Positions 20,272 through 29,410 of a stretch of DNA of 64,000 nucleotides are shown here, one piece after another. The position numbers and the translations under genes are program-made. Source of the stretch: Acinetobacter brisouii (GTDB lineage: Bacteria; Pseudomonadota; Gammaproteobacteria; Pseudomonadales; Moraxellaceae); contig NZ_BKNN01000006.1 of NCBI RefSeq assembly GCF_008993995.1, positions 1-64,000 of the forward strand, read 5' to 3'. The notes below the pieces were generated by a model. That model did no database searches and was not told the origin of the DNA. It saw nothing but the letters and a program-made list of their open reading frames with translations. Each line of letters opens with the position of its first letter. Positions within the stretch are counted from its first letter, which is position 1.

Positions 20272-20970
20272 ATGCGTCATTTACTCTTATCAAGCCTCCT
20301 ACTTGTCAGTGCTAGCAGCCCTGTTTTTGCAGCCACTGCTGAACCGCTAAACTACAATGTTGTCAATATTCAGGCTGATGCTTCCCGCGAAGTGTCTAAC
20401 GATCAAATTCAAGCAGTACTTTATATTGAAAAGAATAACAAGCAGCCTGCCGAGCTTTCCAATCAAATTAATCTAAATATGAATCAAGCCTTGGCAATTG
20501 CAAAAAAATACCCTCAAGTAAAAGTCACAACAGGCGCTCAAAGTACCTATCCAGTGTATGACAATGACAACCAAAAACTCAAAGAATGGCGTGGTCGTGC
20601 TGAGTTACAACTTCAAAGCCGAGATTTTAAGGCGGCAAGTCAACTGATTGCTGAATTACAGCAAAACTTTCAAACCGAATCGATTGGTTTTAGCGTATCT
20701 GACGAACAGCGCAGTAAAGTTGAAAGTGAACTGATGCTTGAAGCATCAAAGAACTTCCAGCAACGCGCCCAACTACTGGCACAGTCTTGGCATAAAAATA
20801 GCTATAACTTAGTCAATTTAAATATCAATACCAACAGCAGCTATCGTCCAATGATGATGAGTTCCTTACGCACTGCAAAATTTGCTGAGGCTGCGCCCGT
20901 TGCGCAAGACATGAATGCGGGTGATTCTAAAATTAGTGTCAGCGCAAATGGTTCAATTCAATTAAAATAA
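20272..20970 (+). CDS. SIMPL domain (DUF541) periplasmic protein
   Basis: A 232-residue exported protein with a signal peptide (about 1-20, cleavage after VFA). The rest is a SIMPL/DUF541 domain: VVNIQADASREVSNDQIQAVLYIE at its start, a central GRAELQLQSRDFKAASQLIAELQ, and the final segment ISVSANGSIQLK. Homologues such as YggE and BP26 form oligomeric channel-like or ring assemblies and are linked to oxidative stress tolerance. The precise role is unknown. The next gene, Imm10-like, starts 31 bp downstream and could be co-transcribed. Confidence 0.85.
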   Translation: MRHLLLSSLLLVSASSPVFAATAEPLNYNVVNIQADASREVSNDQIQAVLYIEKNNKQPAELSNQINLNMNQALAIAKKYPQVKVTTGAQSTYPVYDNDNQKLKEWRGRAELQLQSRDFKAASQLIAELQQNFQTESIGFSVSDEQRSKVESELMLEASKNFQQRAQLLAQSWHKNSYNLVNLNINTNSSYRPMMMSSLRTAKFAEAAPVAQDMNAGDSKISVSANGSIQLK

Positions 20971-21001
20971 AGAATTGAACCCATGAAATGGAATGAACTC
21001 A

Positions 21002-21364
21002 ATGAAATCTTTTTATGCCAATCATATTTCTTGCAGCCAAGATGATGATGTTCTCAGTATTGGTTTAGCAGATGATGAGTTTGATCCGATTGATTTTGTT
21101 ATTTTAAGTCGTTTTGCTGAGCCTGATCGCTCTGCCGATCAACAGATTGGACTTTTAGTCAATGAAACTGATCTGGAGTTTCAGCATGCCATCACAGCAA
21201 TTCGTCTTTTTGGTAGCCAGATGGTGATTCATTTAACTGATACAGTTGCCGAAGAGCTAGATTACGACAGTATTCATATTGAGTTAGAAGCTCCACACGA
21301 TCATTTGTATAAGTCACTCAAACAGATGTTGATTGGCTCAAGTATCAAATTGAGTTCTAACTAA
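21002..21364 (+). CDS. Imm10-like immunity family protein (tentative)
   Basis: A 120-residue acidic cytoplasmic protein. The opening (MKSFYANHISCSQ), then LSIGLADDEFDPIDFVILSRF, and a C-terminal strand-rich part with ITAIRLFGSQMVIHLTDTVAEEL, resemble the Imm10 immunity-protein family as I recall it. Those proteins neutralise polymorphic or contact-dependent toxins. The start at 21002 is preferred to 20993 because GGA lies about ten bases upstream. No toxin gene is nearby, so it is either an orphan immunity protein or a housekeeping member of the fold. The assignment is from pattern memory and needs a profile search. Confidence 0.5.
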   Translation: MKSFYANHISCSQDDDVLSIGLADDEFDPIDFVILSRFAEPDRSADQQIGLLVNETDLEFQHAITAIRLFGSQMVIHLTDTVAEELDYDSIHIELEAPHDHLYKSLKQMLIGSSIKLSSN

Positions 21365-21368
21365 TCAA

Positions 21369-21398
21369 AAAAAAGCGCAGTTTAAACTGCGCTTTTTT
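21369..21398. terminator. Bidirectional terminator, Imm10-like gene / desaturase
   Basis: AAAAAAGCGCAGTTTAAACTGCGCTTTTTT is an uninterrupted palindrome between convergent genes, with T runs in both directions. Confidence 0.92.
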
Positions 21399-21410
21399 AT
21401 GCTCAAGCGC

Positions 21411-22505
21411 TTATTTTTTAAATGGTAATGAATATTTCAAGATACGCCCAATCACTTGTCCATATTGTTTAAACAGGCTGGCATTGTTGTAGTTCAAACC
21501 ATATTTTTTACAGACTGCTTCAACTTTTGGCCCCATTTTACGATAACGACGTGCAGGAATTTCTGGGAACAAATGATGCTCAATCTGATGGCTCAAATGT
21601 CCAGTCAAAATATGAAAGGCTTCTGAACCGGTTAAGTTCGAAGAACCACGAATTTGGCGCATATACCAATGTCCACGGCTTTCGTTTTCCAAGACACTCT
21701 TTGGAAATACTTCAACATCTTTGGTGAAGTGACCACAGAAAATAATACTGAATGTCCAAATATTACGAATACCATTCGCCGCCAAGTTTCCTAAGAATAC
21801 AGGTACTGCACTTGGACCTGCAATCAATGGAAAAAAGACATAATCTCTAAATAATTGCTTCTCGACTTTACGCTGTACAGGACGTATTTCTTGCAAAAAT
21901 TTGGCTTTGGTTTTACGACCCATCATCAGTTTCCCGACTTCTAGGTTTTGAATCGCAACACCCCACTGGAACAACAAGCAAAATGGAATACTGTACAATG
22001 GTTGCAATAAATAGCTTTTCTTCCAACGTTGTTCTGGGAATAAACGTACCAGACCATAGCCAATATCATCATCCATACCTTTAATATTGGTATACGTGTG
22101 ATGCTTATAATTATGCGTTTGGCGCCAGTTATCCCCTGTCCCTACGTTGTCCCATTCGTAAGTTTGACCCATGAATTTCGGATCGTTCATCCAATCATAC
22201 TGACCATGCATGACGTTATGACCGACTTCCATATTTTCTAAAATTTTAGATACACCCAACAAACCTGTACCTAAAACCCATGCTGGTGGAAACCAACCTG
22301 CGAACAATAATGCACGACCTGCAAGGCTGCTATAACGCACTACTGAATAAACACGGCGAATATACTTGGCATCTTGCTCGCCCAAGTCATCCACAACTTC
22401 TTGTTTGATCGCATCTAACTCTTGAGCAAGCGCATCTAAGTCTGCTTCTGTAAGTTCACGGTTCTTTGGATTTTTAAAATATTGTGTTTTTACTTGCATA
22501 TTCAT
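21411..22505 (-). CDS. Membrane fatty acid desaturase (acyl-CoA type)
   Basis: A 364-residue integral membrane di-iron desaturase. The three histidine boxes are present: HNVMHGQYDW, HNYKHHTYTN and HQIEHHLFPE. There are two to three hydrophobic hairpins between them. The order and sequence resemble the DesA3/linoleoyl-CoA-type desaturases that introduce a double bond into saturated acyl-CoA. The start has AGAGAGG nine bases upstream. It lies 14 bp downstream of a ferredoxin reductase that would supply electrons, and divergent from a FabR-like regulator, so all three form one unsaturated-lipid unit. Confidence 0.92.
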   Translation of the reverse strand: MNMQVKTQYFKNPKNRELTEADLDALAQELDAIKQEVVDDLGEQDAKYIRRVYSVVRYSSLAGRALLFAGWFPPAWVLGTGLLGVSKILENMEVGHNVMHGQYDWMNDPKFMGQTYEWDNVGTGDNWRQTHNYKHHTYTNIKGMDDDIGYGLVRLFPEQRWKKSYLLQPLYSIPFCLLFQWGVAIQNLEVGKLMMGRKTKAKFLQEIRPVQRKVEKQLFRDYVFFPLIAGPSAVPVFLGNLAANGIRNIWTFSIIFCGHFTKDVEVFPKSVLENESRGHWYMRQIRGSSNLTGSEAFHILTGHLSHQIEHHLFPEIPARRYRKMGPKVEAVCKKYGLNYNNASLFKQYGQVIGRILKYSLPFKK

Positions 22506-22519
22506 AATAGATGCCTCTC

Positions 22520-23602
22520 TTAAAGGTCTAACACAAGGTCAGTTTGGGCGGAGTTGACACATAAACGGAGTAAACTGTGTGGTTCAGTATTTTCAGACTG
22601 ATCATTTAAGTTTTTGGTTGCACCCGAAACTTTCGTACATGAGCATTTATTACAAATTCCCATACGGCAACCATGTGTTGGTTTTAATTGAGCCTGCTCT
22701 AAACCCACCAAAATCGGTTGACCTTTTGCTACTGTCACGATTTTGTTTGATTTGGTCAGCGTAATATTGACAACACCAATATCGTTGGTTTCGATTGGCG
22801 TTAAGCTAAATGCTTCAGCTCGAAATAATTTTGCACCTGAGAAAACACGTTCAGCAGTGTTGACAAAACCTGATGGGCCACAGGCAAAAACACTACGCTC
22901 AGTAAAATCAGCAGCGTACTGAGTATGCTTTTCATTAATACGCTCAGCAGCTGGCTCATCACGTGTACATAAGGCTGTAAATTTGAAATTTGGATAGCTA
23001 TTTTGCCACGCTTCAAATTGTGTTTTAAAAGCCAAGCCCGTTGCATGCTGCGCCCAATACATCAGGTGAATGTCATAATCTTTGAGATGCCCTGAACGGT
23101 GTAAACCTTCAAGCATACTGTACATTGGGGTAATACCACTGCCCGCTGCCAGTAACAAAACCTTTTTTTGGTTTTGTGTTGTCAGTAACATGTCACCATA
23201 AGGCGCTTCAAATTCAATCACATCACCAATTTGTGCTTGCTCACAAAGCCATGTGCTCACAATCCCACCTTGAATCTTCTTCAAAGTCAGCTGTACATGA
23301 TGTTCATCAAGTTGAGTCAAACTATACGTCCGCTCATAACGGCGACCCTGAATTTCAACATGAACAGGATGATGCTGCCCTGCGATACCAAATTGCATAC
23401 GTTGGTTACAGTGAATTGTTAAACTCACCATGTCATCTGCAATACTTTGCTTTTTGACAATTTGACCCAACATTTCATGGGTTGACCATAATGGATTTAT
23501 TTTTTGAAGCCAAAAATTTACAGTGTTGCTGTCATAAACACTGCCAGAGAGAAAATTTAAAAGCTGTTTTTTAGGTGCGACTACATGATGCATTGTGGCC
23601 AT
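22520..23602 (-). CDS. Ferredoxin reductase with C-terminal 2Fe-2S domain
   Basis: A 360-residue electron-transfer protein for the adjacent desaturase. It has an FAD-binding beta-barrel (RRYERTYSLTQL, near residue 87), an NAD(P)-binding domain (LLLAAGSGITPMYSMLEGL; FACGPSGFV) and a plant-type 2Fe-2S domain at the C-terminus. The cysteines of the last are in CRMGICNKCSC and near LLRLCVN. This architecture matches the reductase partner of DesA3-like desaturases (Rv3230c type in mycobacteria). It is first in the operon; the gap to the regulator holds a candidate operator. Confidence 0.92.
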   Translation of the reverse strand: MATMHHVVAPKKQLLNFLSGSVYDSNTVNFWLQKINPLWSTHEMLGQIVKKQSIADDMVSLTIHCNQRMQFGIAGQHHPVHVEIQGRRYERTYSLTQLDEHHVQLTLKKIQGGIVSTWLCEQAQIGDVIEFEAPYGDMLLTTQNQKKVLLLAAGSGITPMYSMLEGLHRSGHLKDYDIHLMYWAQHATGLAFKTQFEAWQNSYPNFKFTALCTRDEPAAERINEKHTQYAADFTERSVFACGPSGFVNTAERVFSGAKLFRAEAFSLTPIETNDIGVVNITLTKSNKIVTVAKGQPILVGLEQAQLKPTHGCRMGICNKCSCTKVSGATKNLNDQSENTEPHSLLRLCVNSAQTDLVLDL

Positions 23603-23645
23603 CTCAATTATGCCTTTTTAATTATTATACACATGTATATATATT

Positions 23646-23662
23646 TGTATAGTATTTATACA
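23646..23662. promoter_or_regulatory. Candidate operator in the desaturase-fabR-like gap
   Basis: TGTATA-GTATT-TATACA is a perfect 6-bp inverted repeat with 5-bp spacing in the 149-bp divergent gap. A second, overlapping-style ACATGT palindrome lies about 15 bp to the left. TetR-family regulators commonly bind such repeats. The assignment is inference, and AT-rich palindromes arise easily by chance. Confidence 0.4.
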
Positions 23663-23751
23663 CTCAATAAACAATTCCTTGCACTATTTCTTCTCAGTCA
23701 GTTCTAAGGCTATAATCTTGCAATAAATCCGAGCTTGCTACATGAGTTTAC

Positions 23752-24450
23752 ATGCCATCTTTATCGACAACTGCTATGCCGACTGATCACGCATTACTTG
23801 ACGCTTCTGCGGTTCAAGCCAAATCCCCTGCACGCAGTGCAGGACGAAAAGCCACCATTACCAAAGAAGAATTATTTCAGGCGACACTTAACTTAATTGG
23901 TCCAGAAAAAAGTATTTCAGCATTAAGTCTACGTGAAGTTGCACGTGAAGCAGGGATCGCACCAAACAGTTTTTATCGGCATTTCAAAGATATAGATGAA
24001 CTTGCGATTGAACTTATCAATCGTGCGGGTGTGGTGCTACGAAAAATTATTCGTGAAGCCCGTCTAAAAGCATCTAAGCAAGAAAGTATTATTCGTACCT
24101 CTGTTGAAGTTTTTTTACAGCAGCTTGATGCTGATGATGGCAACTTAAGTTTACTATTGCGTGAAGGCTATACAGGTTCTATTTCCTATAAACGTGCAGT
24201 AGAGCAACAACTGAGTTTTTTCCAGCAGGAATTACAAGAAGATCTCATTCGTTTAGAGCGCCTAAATCACAATAAATTATTCCACCCCGATCTTGTTGCC
24301 AAAGCGATCACTCAACTTGTCTTTAATATGGGAGCGAAAGCAATCGACTTACCTCGTCATGAACGGGATTTAGTCGCACAGCAAACCATGATCATGATTC
24401 GGATGATTTTGGAGGGTGCGCGTCGCCTTGATGAAGCACGAATTCGCTAA
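23752..24450 (+). CDS. TetR family regulator, FabR-like
   Basis: A 232-residue transcription factor. After a variable leader of about 30 residues comes the TetR helix-turn-helix SLREVAREAGIAPNSFYRHFKDIDEL (about 59-84). That segment is nearly the same as in E. coli FabR, as is LRKIIREARLKA. The C-terminal domain is the ligand/dimer part. FabR and DesT sense the ratio of unsaturated to saturated acyl thioesters and repress fabB/desaturase genes. The divergent desaturase operon is the obvious target here. Confidence 0.88.
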   Translation: MPSLSTTAMPTDHALLDASAVQAKSPARSAGRKATITKEELFQATLNLIGPEKSISALSLREVAREAGIAPNSFYRHFKDIDELAIELINRAGVVLRKIIREARLKASKQESIIRTSVEVFLQQLDADDGNLSLLLREGYTGSISYKRAVEQQLSFFQQELQEDLIRLERLNHNKLFHPDLVAKAITQLVFNMGAKAIDLPRHERDLVAQQTMIMIRMILEGARRLDEARIR

Positions 24451-24588
24451 ACATAAAAACCGATTTTTTTATTTCTAAGTATTTCAGAAGTGGTTAAAAT
24501 GACTCCTTGTCTAGGGTGAATCTTATACAGCGATGGCAATTTTTCTGCCTAGCACATTTCTTCTTGCAAAAATCGGGTCAAATTCACC

Positions 24589-25605
24589 ATGAATATTTTG
24601 AGCGACAGACAAAGTACTCTGGCAAGCTATATTCTTGTTATTTTGTTTCTGTTAGTGGTTATTCCTTTACATTTACTGCCAAGTTTTTTTGCAGGTTTTC
24701 TGATCTATGAAATTATTCATAGCTTGAGTAAAGTGATTGACCGCTATATTGACAGCCATCGAGCAAAACTGATTATCAGTATCGCGCTCAGCATCGTGAT
24801 TGTTTCTTTATTGAGTTTCTTAATCACCAGTCTAGTCAGCTTTGTCATTTATGATCTGCAAGGCCCTGGTCTTGCAGCATTTAGTGAAAAGGTCGATCAA
24901 ACACTGATCCTTCTACAGCAAGAAGTTTCAAAATATGTTCCGATTTATATTCCAAATAGCGTGACAGATCTCAAAAATCATATTTTCATTTTACTTAAAG
25001 ATAATGTATCTCTTCTAAGACATACAGGTTCCGATATTCTGCATAATTTTGCCACGATGTTGATTGGTCTGATTATTGGTATTTTGATTTCAATCCATTC
25101 ATTTACCTATCGAGAAGCTCAGCCTGTTTTTAAAACAGCACTGATGCTACGAATCGAAAAGCTCGCATTATCATTTCGTAATGTGGTGTTTGCACAGATT
25201 CAAATTTCTTTAATTAATACGATTTTATTTGTGATCTTTGTGTTTATTGCGCTCCCTTTATGCAATATACAACTCCCTTTTGCCAAGACATTAACCATCT
25301 TGACCTTTATTTTTGGGCTAATCCCAATTGCTGGAAATCTGATTTCCAATACCCTGATTATTATCTCAGGTCTAACCATTTCTTTACCTGTCGCAGCGGC
25401 TGCTTTAGTTTATTTGGTTCTGATTCATAAACTTGAGTATTTTATTAATGCCAAAATTGTTGGCAGTAAAATTAATGCTCATGCATGGGAAGTACTGCTT
25501 GCCATGCTGATTTTTGAAGCAATTTTTGGCTTTGGCGGACTGATTGTAGCGCCAATTTTCTATGCCTATATCAAGCTTGAGATGAGCGATGCCAAACTGA
25601 TATAA
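24589..25605 (+). CDS. AI-2E family (PerM/YdiK-like) membrane transporter
   Basis: A 338-residue polytopic inner-membrane protein with about seven or eight hydrophobic segments. The layout fits the AI-2E exporter family: paired N-terminal helices, a long soluble segment of about 70 residues near 95-150, then the conserved C-terminal region with FIFGLIPIAGNLISNTL, KLEYFINAKIVGSKINAHAWEVLL and a glycine-rich IFGFGGLIVAPIFYAYIK. The family includes AI-2 and antiporter-like members, so the substrate is unknown. No ribosome site is obvious. It is a single gene. Confidence 0.85.
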   Translation: MNILSDRQSTLASYILVILFLLVVIPLHLLPSFFAGFLIYEIIHSLSKVIDRYIDSHRAKLIISIALSIVIVSLLSFLITSLVSFVIYDLQGPGLAAFSEKVDQTLILLQQEVSKYVPIYIPNSVTDLKNHIFILLKDNVSLLRHTGSDILHNFATMLIGLIIGILISIHSFTYREAQPVFKTALMLRIEKLALSFRNVVFAQIQISLINTILFVIFVFIALPLCNIQLPFAKTLTILTFIFGLIPIAGNLISNTLIIISGLTISLPVAAAALVYLVLIHKLEYFINAKIVGSKINAHAWEVLLAMLIFEAIFGFGGLIVAPIFYAYIKLEMSDAKLI

Positions 25606-25616
25606 ATCTGACGTAT

Positions 25617-25647
25617 AAAAAAGCCCTTAAAAGTTAAGGGCTTTTTT
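25617..25647. terminator. Bidirectional terminator, AI-2E gene / rapA
   Basis: AAAAAAGCCCTTAA / TTAAGGGCTTTTTT, a perfect stem with a 3-nt loop, lies between convergent genes. Confidence 0.92.
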
Positions 25648-25661
25648 ATTTTTCGCATAAA

Positions 25662-28499
25662 TTAAGGCTTAACCACCACCAAAACCTGAATCGCCTCTGG
25701 TGTAATCGACAAGCTATCTAACAAACTCAGACCTTCCTGTTGGAATTTTTGCAGGCGTTCAATTTCATCCTGACGAATACTTGGGTTGAACTGTTTTAAA
25801 TAGCTTAAACGCTCAATTTCATATTGCCATTGCTGACCATAGTTGTTTTTCGCCTGTTGTTTCAGTTCAGGCAACACAGTTTTCGCAATGTCGAGTGCCT
25901 GACGATAGCGTAATTCAATCACATCACGGCGCGCTTTCACCACTTGGCGACAACTATTGCCATCGAGATGATGCAAATGTGGTCTCAACATCATTGGATC
26001 AATCTTGGCTGACAAGTCCTGACCATTTTCACTGAGCAAGACACGCACCAACTGCTGTGGCAAGCTTGCAGGCAAGTTCAGCGACTTCGGTGCAATTACA
26101 TCGACTTTAAACCAAACTTCAAGCAAGACTGAACCCTGTTTTAAAGCATTCGATTTCAACAACGCGACATTGGTGCTACCAAACGATTGGGTGTTGATCA
26201 TCTCCATCATACTTTCAATGAATGGATGCTCAAGGGTCAAATACTGTGCATCTTCACGAATTTGCGCCTGATCACGATAGAACGTTGCGGTCATGCCTTC
26301 TTCATCGAGCGTTAAACCCTGAACCTGCATTTGATCCGTCGGTTTAATGATGACCGTACCATTGCTTTGCTCATCAAAGTCGATGTTGGTCGAAGACATA
26401 AAACGCTTCACAAACATTGGTAAGGTTGTGTTGTCATCATAGTCTTCAAGTGCCTGCACAATTTCCTGTGCAATCACTGGACGGCATGAGTTGTACTCAA
26501 GCAAACGGTCACGCCCTGCTTGGAGTTCTGCTTCAAGTGCTTCACGCTGAACATTCACTTCTTCAAGTAAATCTTCAAACTTCTGCCCCATATCCGCCAG
26601 CAAGCATTCTTTCAGATCAACAATGAAGTTTTCTTGTAAGGTCTGTGCAGTTGGTGAAATGTTGCTAAAGATATTTAAGGCTTCGTTATACCAACGGAAC
26701 ATGCGCTCTTGCGCTGTACCTTGTAAGTACGGCACATGAATCTGAATACGGTTTTGCTGACCAATACGGTCTAAACGACCAATACGCTGCTCCAGTACAT
26801 CTGGGTTAGCAGGCAAGTCAAATAAAATCAGGTCACTGGCAAACTGGAAGTTACGCCCTTCTGAACCAATTTCAGAACATAGGAGGATTTGTGCACCATA
26901 ACTTTCTTCAGCAAAGTATGCTGCCGCTTGGTCACGTTCAAGTAGGCTCATGCCTTCGTGGAACATTGCGGTACGTACACCCGCATGCAAGCGTAAAGCA
27001 CTTTCCAATGCTTCAACCACTGGCCCACTACGTGCAATCAATAAAACTTTTTTGTGTTTTAAATCTTTACGCAGAATTTCCATGAGCCAAGCCACGCGTG
27101 GATCTGTTTCCATCCAAGAACCATCAAGCTGTTCTTCTTCTGGCCACATTTGCTCACGTAGCTTGCCATCGATTGACCAATTCGCAGGTGCAGGCAATGC
27201 CGCAGGCTGACAGTCACGCCCTGGGAAACCTTGAATGGCTTCACGGGTGTTACGGAATAAAATACGACCTGTACCATGGCGGTCAAGCAATTCATGAATC
27301 GCCTGATAACGCTGCTCAGGCTGATCTTCAATACGATGCCCCAACAAACCTTCAAGCGCAGTTAAATGCTGCTCAGTCAAGGCTTCATCAGACATTAAAA
27401 CTTCAGCAATTTTTGCAGTATGTTGATATTGTTCTTCTTCATCCAAGAAACGATCTAGGCTGCTAAAGCGTTGTGGATCAAGCAAACGTAAACGGGCAAA
27501 ATGGCTTTCAACACCCAATTGTTCAGGTGTCGCAGTCAGTAACAAAACCCCTGCGGTTTGTTCTGCCAGTTCTTCAACCAAGTCGTAACGGTCATTACCG
27601 CCCTCCTCTTCACTCCACATCAAGTGGTGTGCTTCATCGACCACAAGTAAGTCAAAGCCTGCTTCGACTGCTTGTTCACGCAAATCGTCATGGTCAATCA
27701 TCAAATCGATGCTGGCAATAATACATTGCTCAGTCAGGAACGGATTGAGTTCAGGATCATGTTCTTTAATTGATGCTGTACGGGTCAAATCAAACAATGA
27801 AAAATTCAGATTGAAACGGCGACGCATTTCAATCATCCACTGATATTGGAGTGAATCTGGCACCAAAATCAGGATACGTTCAGCACGCCCAGTTTTAAGC
27901 TGCTGATGTACGATTAAGCCTGCTTCGATGGTTTTACCTAAACCAACTTCATCGGCGAGTAAAACACGTGGTGCAAAACGCTTACCCACTTCATGTGCGA
28001 TATAAAGCTGATGCGGAATTAAACCGACACGTGCGCCCAACAAACCACGTAAACGACTGGTTTGCATACCCGCTTGAAGTTGAAGTGCCTCGATACGCAG
28101 GTCATACCAAGCTTTAATATCAACTTGGCTTGCCAATAAGCGATCGAGGGGTTTAGAGAGCTGAATTTGTGCGCCAATACGGGTTTCATTCAGCGTTTTA
28201 CGTTCTTCTTCGCCGTTGTCTAAGGTACGAACAGCATTGTAACGAATTACGCCAAAACGCTCTTCTAATGACTCAACCACCCACAGCTGACCTTCCTGAT
28301 CGTGGATTTCATCATTGATATTAAAGATAATTCGAGATAAAGGTGCATTGCTACGCGCATACACTCGTGTTTCGTCACTTTTTGGGAATAAAATGCTGAG
28401 GGAACGCTCATCTACATCGATGACCACGCCCAGACCAAGTTCTGTTTCAGTATCGGATAACCAACGTTGACCAATAGCAAACTGTTGCAATTTTTTCAC
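25662..28499 (-). CDS. rapA: RNA polymerase-associated ATPase RapA
   Basis: SWI/SNF-family ATPase bound to RNA polymerase; it recycles the enzyme after transcription. Length is 945 residues, close to the E. coli 968. Tudor-like N-terminal domains span about 1-110. Walker A is in LLADEVGLGKTIEAGLI (about 180), the DExH box is VVDEAHHL, and motif III is LLLTATPEQ. The C-terminal helicase lobe ends in QRIGRLDRIGQQNRIQIHVPY. A long RapA-specific C-terminal region follows. It is a single gene with a terminator in common with the convergent transporter. Confidence 0.96.
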   Translation of the reverse strand: MKKLQQFAIGQRWLSDTETELGLGVVIDVDERSLSILFPKSDETRVYARSNAPLSRIIFNINDEIHDQEGQLWVVESLEERFGVIRYNAVRTLDNGEEERKTLNETRIGAQIQLSKPLDRLLASQVDIKAWYDLRIEALQLQAGMQTSRLRGLLGARVGLIPHQLYIAHEVGKRFAPRVLLADEVGLGKTIEAGLIVHQQLKTGRAERILILVPDSLQYQWMIEMRRRFNLNFSLFDLTRTASIKEHDPELNPFLTEQCIIASIDLMIDHDDLREQAVEAGFDLLVVDEAHHLMWSEEEGGNDRYDLVEELAEQTAGVLLLTATPEQLGVESHFARLRLLDPQRFSSLDRFLDEEEQYQHTAKIAEVLMSDEALTEQHLTALEGLLGHRIEDQPEQRYQAIHELLDRHGTGRILFRNTREAIQGFPGRDCQPAALPAPANWSIDGKLREQMWPEEEQLDGSWMETDPRVAWLMEILRKDLKHKKVLLIARSGPVVEALESALRLHAGVRTAMFHEGMSLLERDQAAAYFAEESYGAQILLCSEIGSEGRNFQFASDLILFDLPANPDVLEQRIGRLDRIGQQNRIQIHVPYLQGTAQERMFRWYNEALNIFSNISPTAQTLQENFIVDLKECLLADMGQKFEDLLEEVNVQREALEAELQAGRDRLLEYNSCRPVIAQEIVQALEDYDDNTTLPMFVKRFMSSTNIDFDEQSNGTVIIKPTDQMQVQGLTLDEEGMTATFYRDQAQIREDAQYLTLEHPFIESMMEMINTQSFGSTNVALLKSNALKQGSVLLEVWFKVDVIAPKSLNLPASLPQQLVRVLLSENGQDLSAKIDPMMLRPHLHHLDGNSCRQVVKARRDVIELRYRQALDIAKTVLPELKQQAKNNYGQQWQYEIERLSYLKQFNPSIRQDEIERLQKFQQEGLSLLDSLSITPEAIQVLVVVKP

Positions 28500-28601
28500 C
28501 TTTATTTCAAGTTTGCACTAAAAGCACGCGTTGGCTTTTAGCTTCAATCTAAATATTTTCGCACAAAGCATAACAAAACGTCAGGTTATGCTGCTGATTT
28601 T

Positions 28602-29246
28602 TTAAAACGGTACGGCACATTCAAAGTTGAGCAATTCATCCGTTTTGGGATGATGAAAACTGAGCTGCTGCGCATGTAAGCACAGACGATCAGTCAATTG
28701 CTGGTGTTGCGCTGTTGCATACAGGGTATCTCCGACAATCGGATGTCCCAAGTATTGCATATGTACACGAAGTTGATGTGAACGCCCAGTAATTGGAGTT
28801 AATTTGACACGTGTCACCACCTGACCTGCCAGTTCAAACTGTTCGAGTGCTTGCCACTCGGTGAGTGCTGGCTTGGAATGTTGTGGATCGACCATGTGAA
28901 GTGGTGGTCGGCTCGGATCATAGACCACAGGAATATCAATCGTTCCCTGACCTGAAAGTGTACCAGCCACCAAAGCTTGATAGGTTTTATCGGTTTGGCG
29001 TTCTTGGAACTGCCGTGAAATACGGTTTTGCCCTAAGCGAGACAAGCCAAAGACCAAGATGCCTGAAGTATCGCGATCCAGACGATGGATCAGCAAAGTT
29101 TTCGGCTCAAGTGCCACCAAACGGGTGAGCATACTGTCTTGTAAAGCTTCGCCCTTTCCCGGTACGCTGAGTAACCCTGCCGGTTTATGGATGACCATAA
29201 AATCTTCATCTCGATGAATCAGATGATCGGTTAAAAAATTACTCAA
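28602..29246 (-). CDS. rluA: RluA-type pseudouridine synthase
   Basis: A 214-residue RNA pseudouridine synthase without an S4 domain. The catalytic aspartate is in the motif HRLDRDTSGILVF (near residue 57). Other family blocks are VIHKPAGLLSVPGKG at the N-terminus and PITGRSHQLRVHMQYLGHPIVGD in the C-terminal half. Size and lack of an S4 domain match E. coli RluA, which modifies 23S rRNA U746 and tRNA U32; the targets here are inferred. The gap to rapA is about 100 bp, so co-transcription is uncertain. Confidence 0.85.
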   Translation of the reverse strand: MSNFLTDHLIHRDEDFMVIHKPAGLLSVPGKGEALQDSMLTRLVALEPKTLLIHRLDRDTSGILVFGLSRLGQNRISRQFQERQTDKTYQALVAGTLSGQGTIDIPVVYDPSRPPLHMVDPQHSKPALTEWQALEQFELAGQVVTRVKLTPITGRSHQLRVHMQYLGHPIVGDTLYATAQHQQLTDRLCLHAQQLSFHHPKTDELLNFECAVPF

Positions 29247-29368
29247 AATTTAATCCCAGGCTGATCGCGAAAACAAGCGGGCAATAATAAAAAGCTTAGG
29301 ACTGAAATACAATAGACAATCTGCAACAAAAGCATAAATTCCCGATATTTCATCCGAAAGTATGCCCA

Positions 29369-29398
29369 ATAAAAAACGGAATCTGTTGATTCCGTTTT
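29369..29398 (-). terminator. Terminator of hemL
   Basis: AAAACGGAATC / GATTCCGTTTT, a perfect 11-bp stem with a TGTT loop, is followed on the minus strand by additional T. Confidence 0.88.
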
Positions 29399-29410
29399 GA
29401 TGGCACTGGC

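Noticed and set aside
26417-27721. Several plus-strand frames opposite rapA
   Set aside because: They are antisense shadows of a well conserved gene with no domain content.
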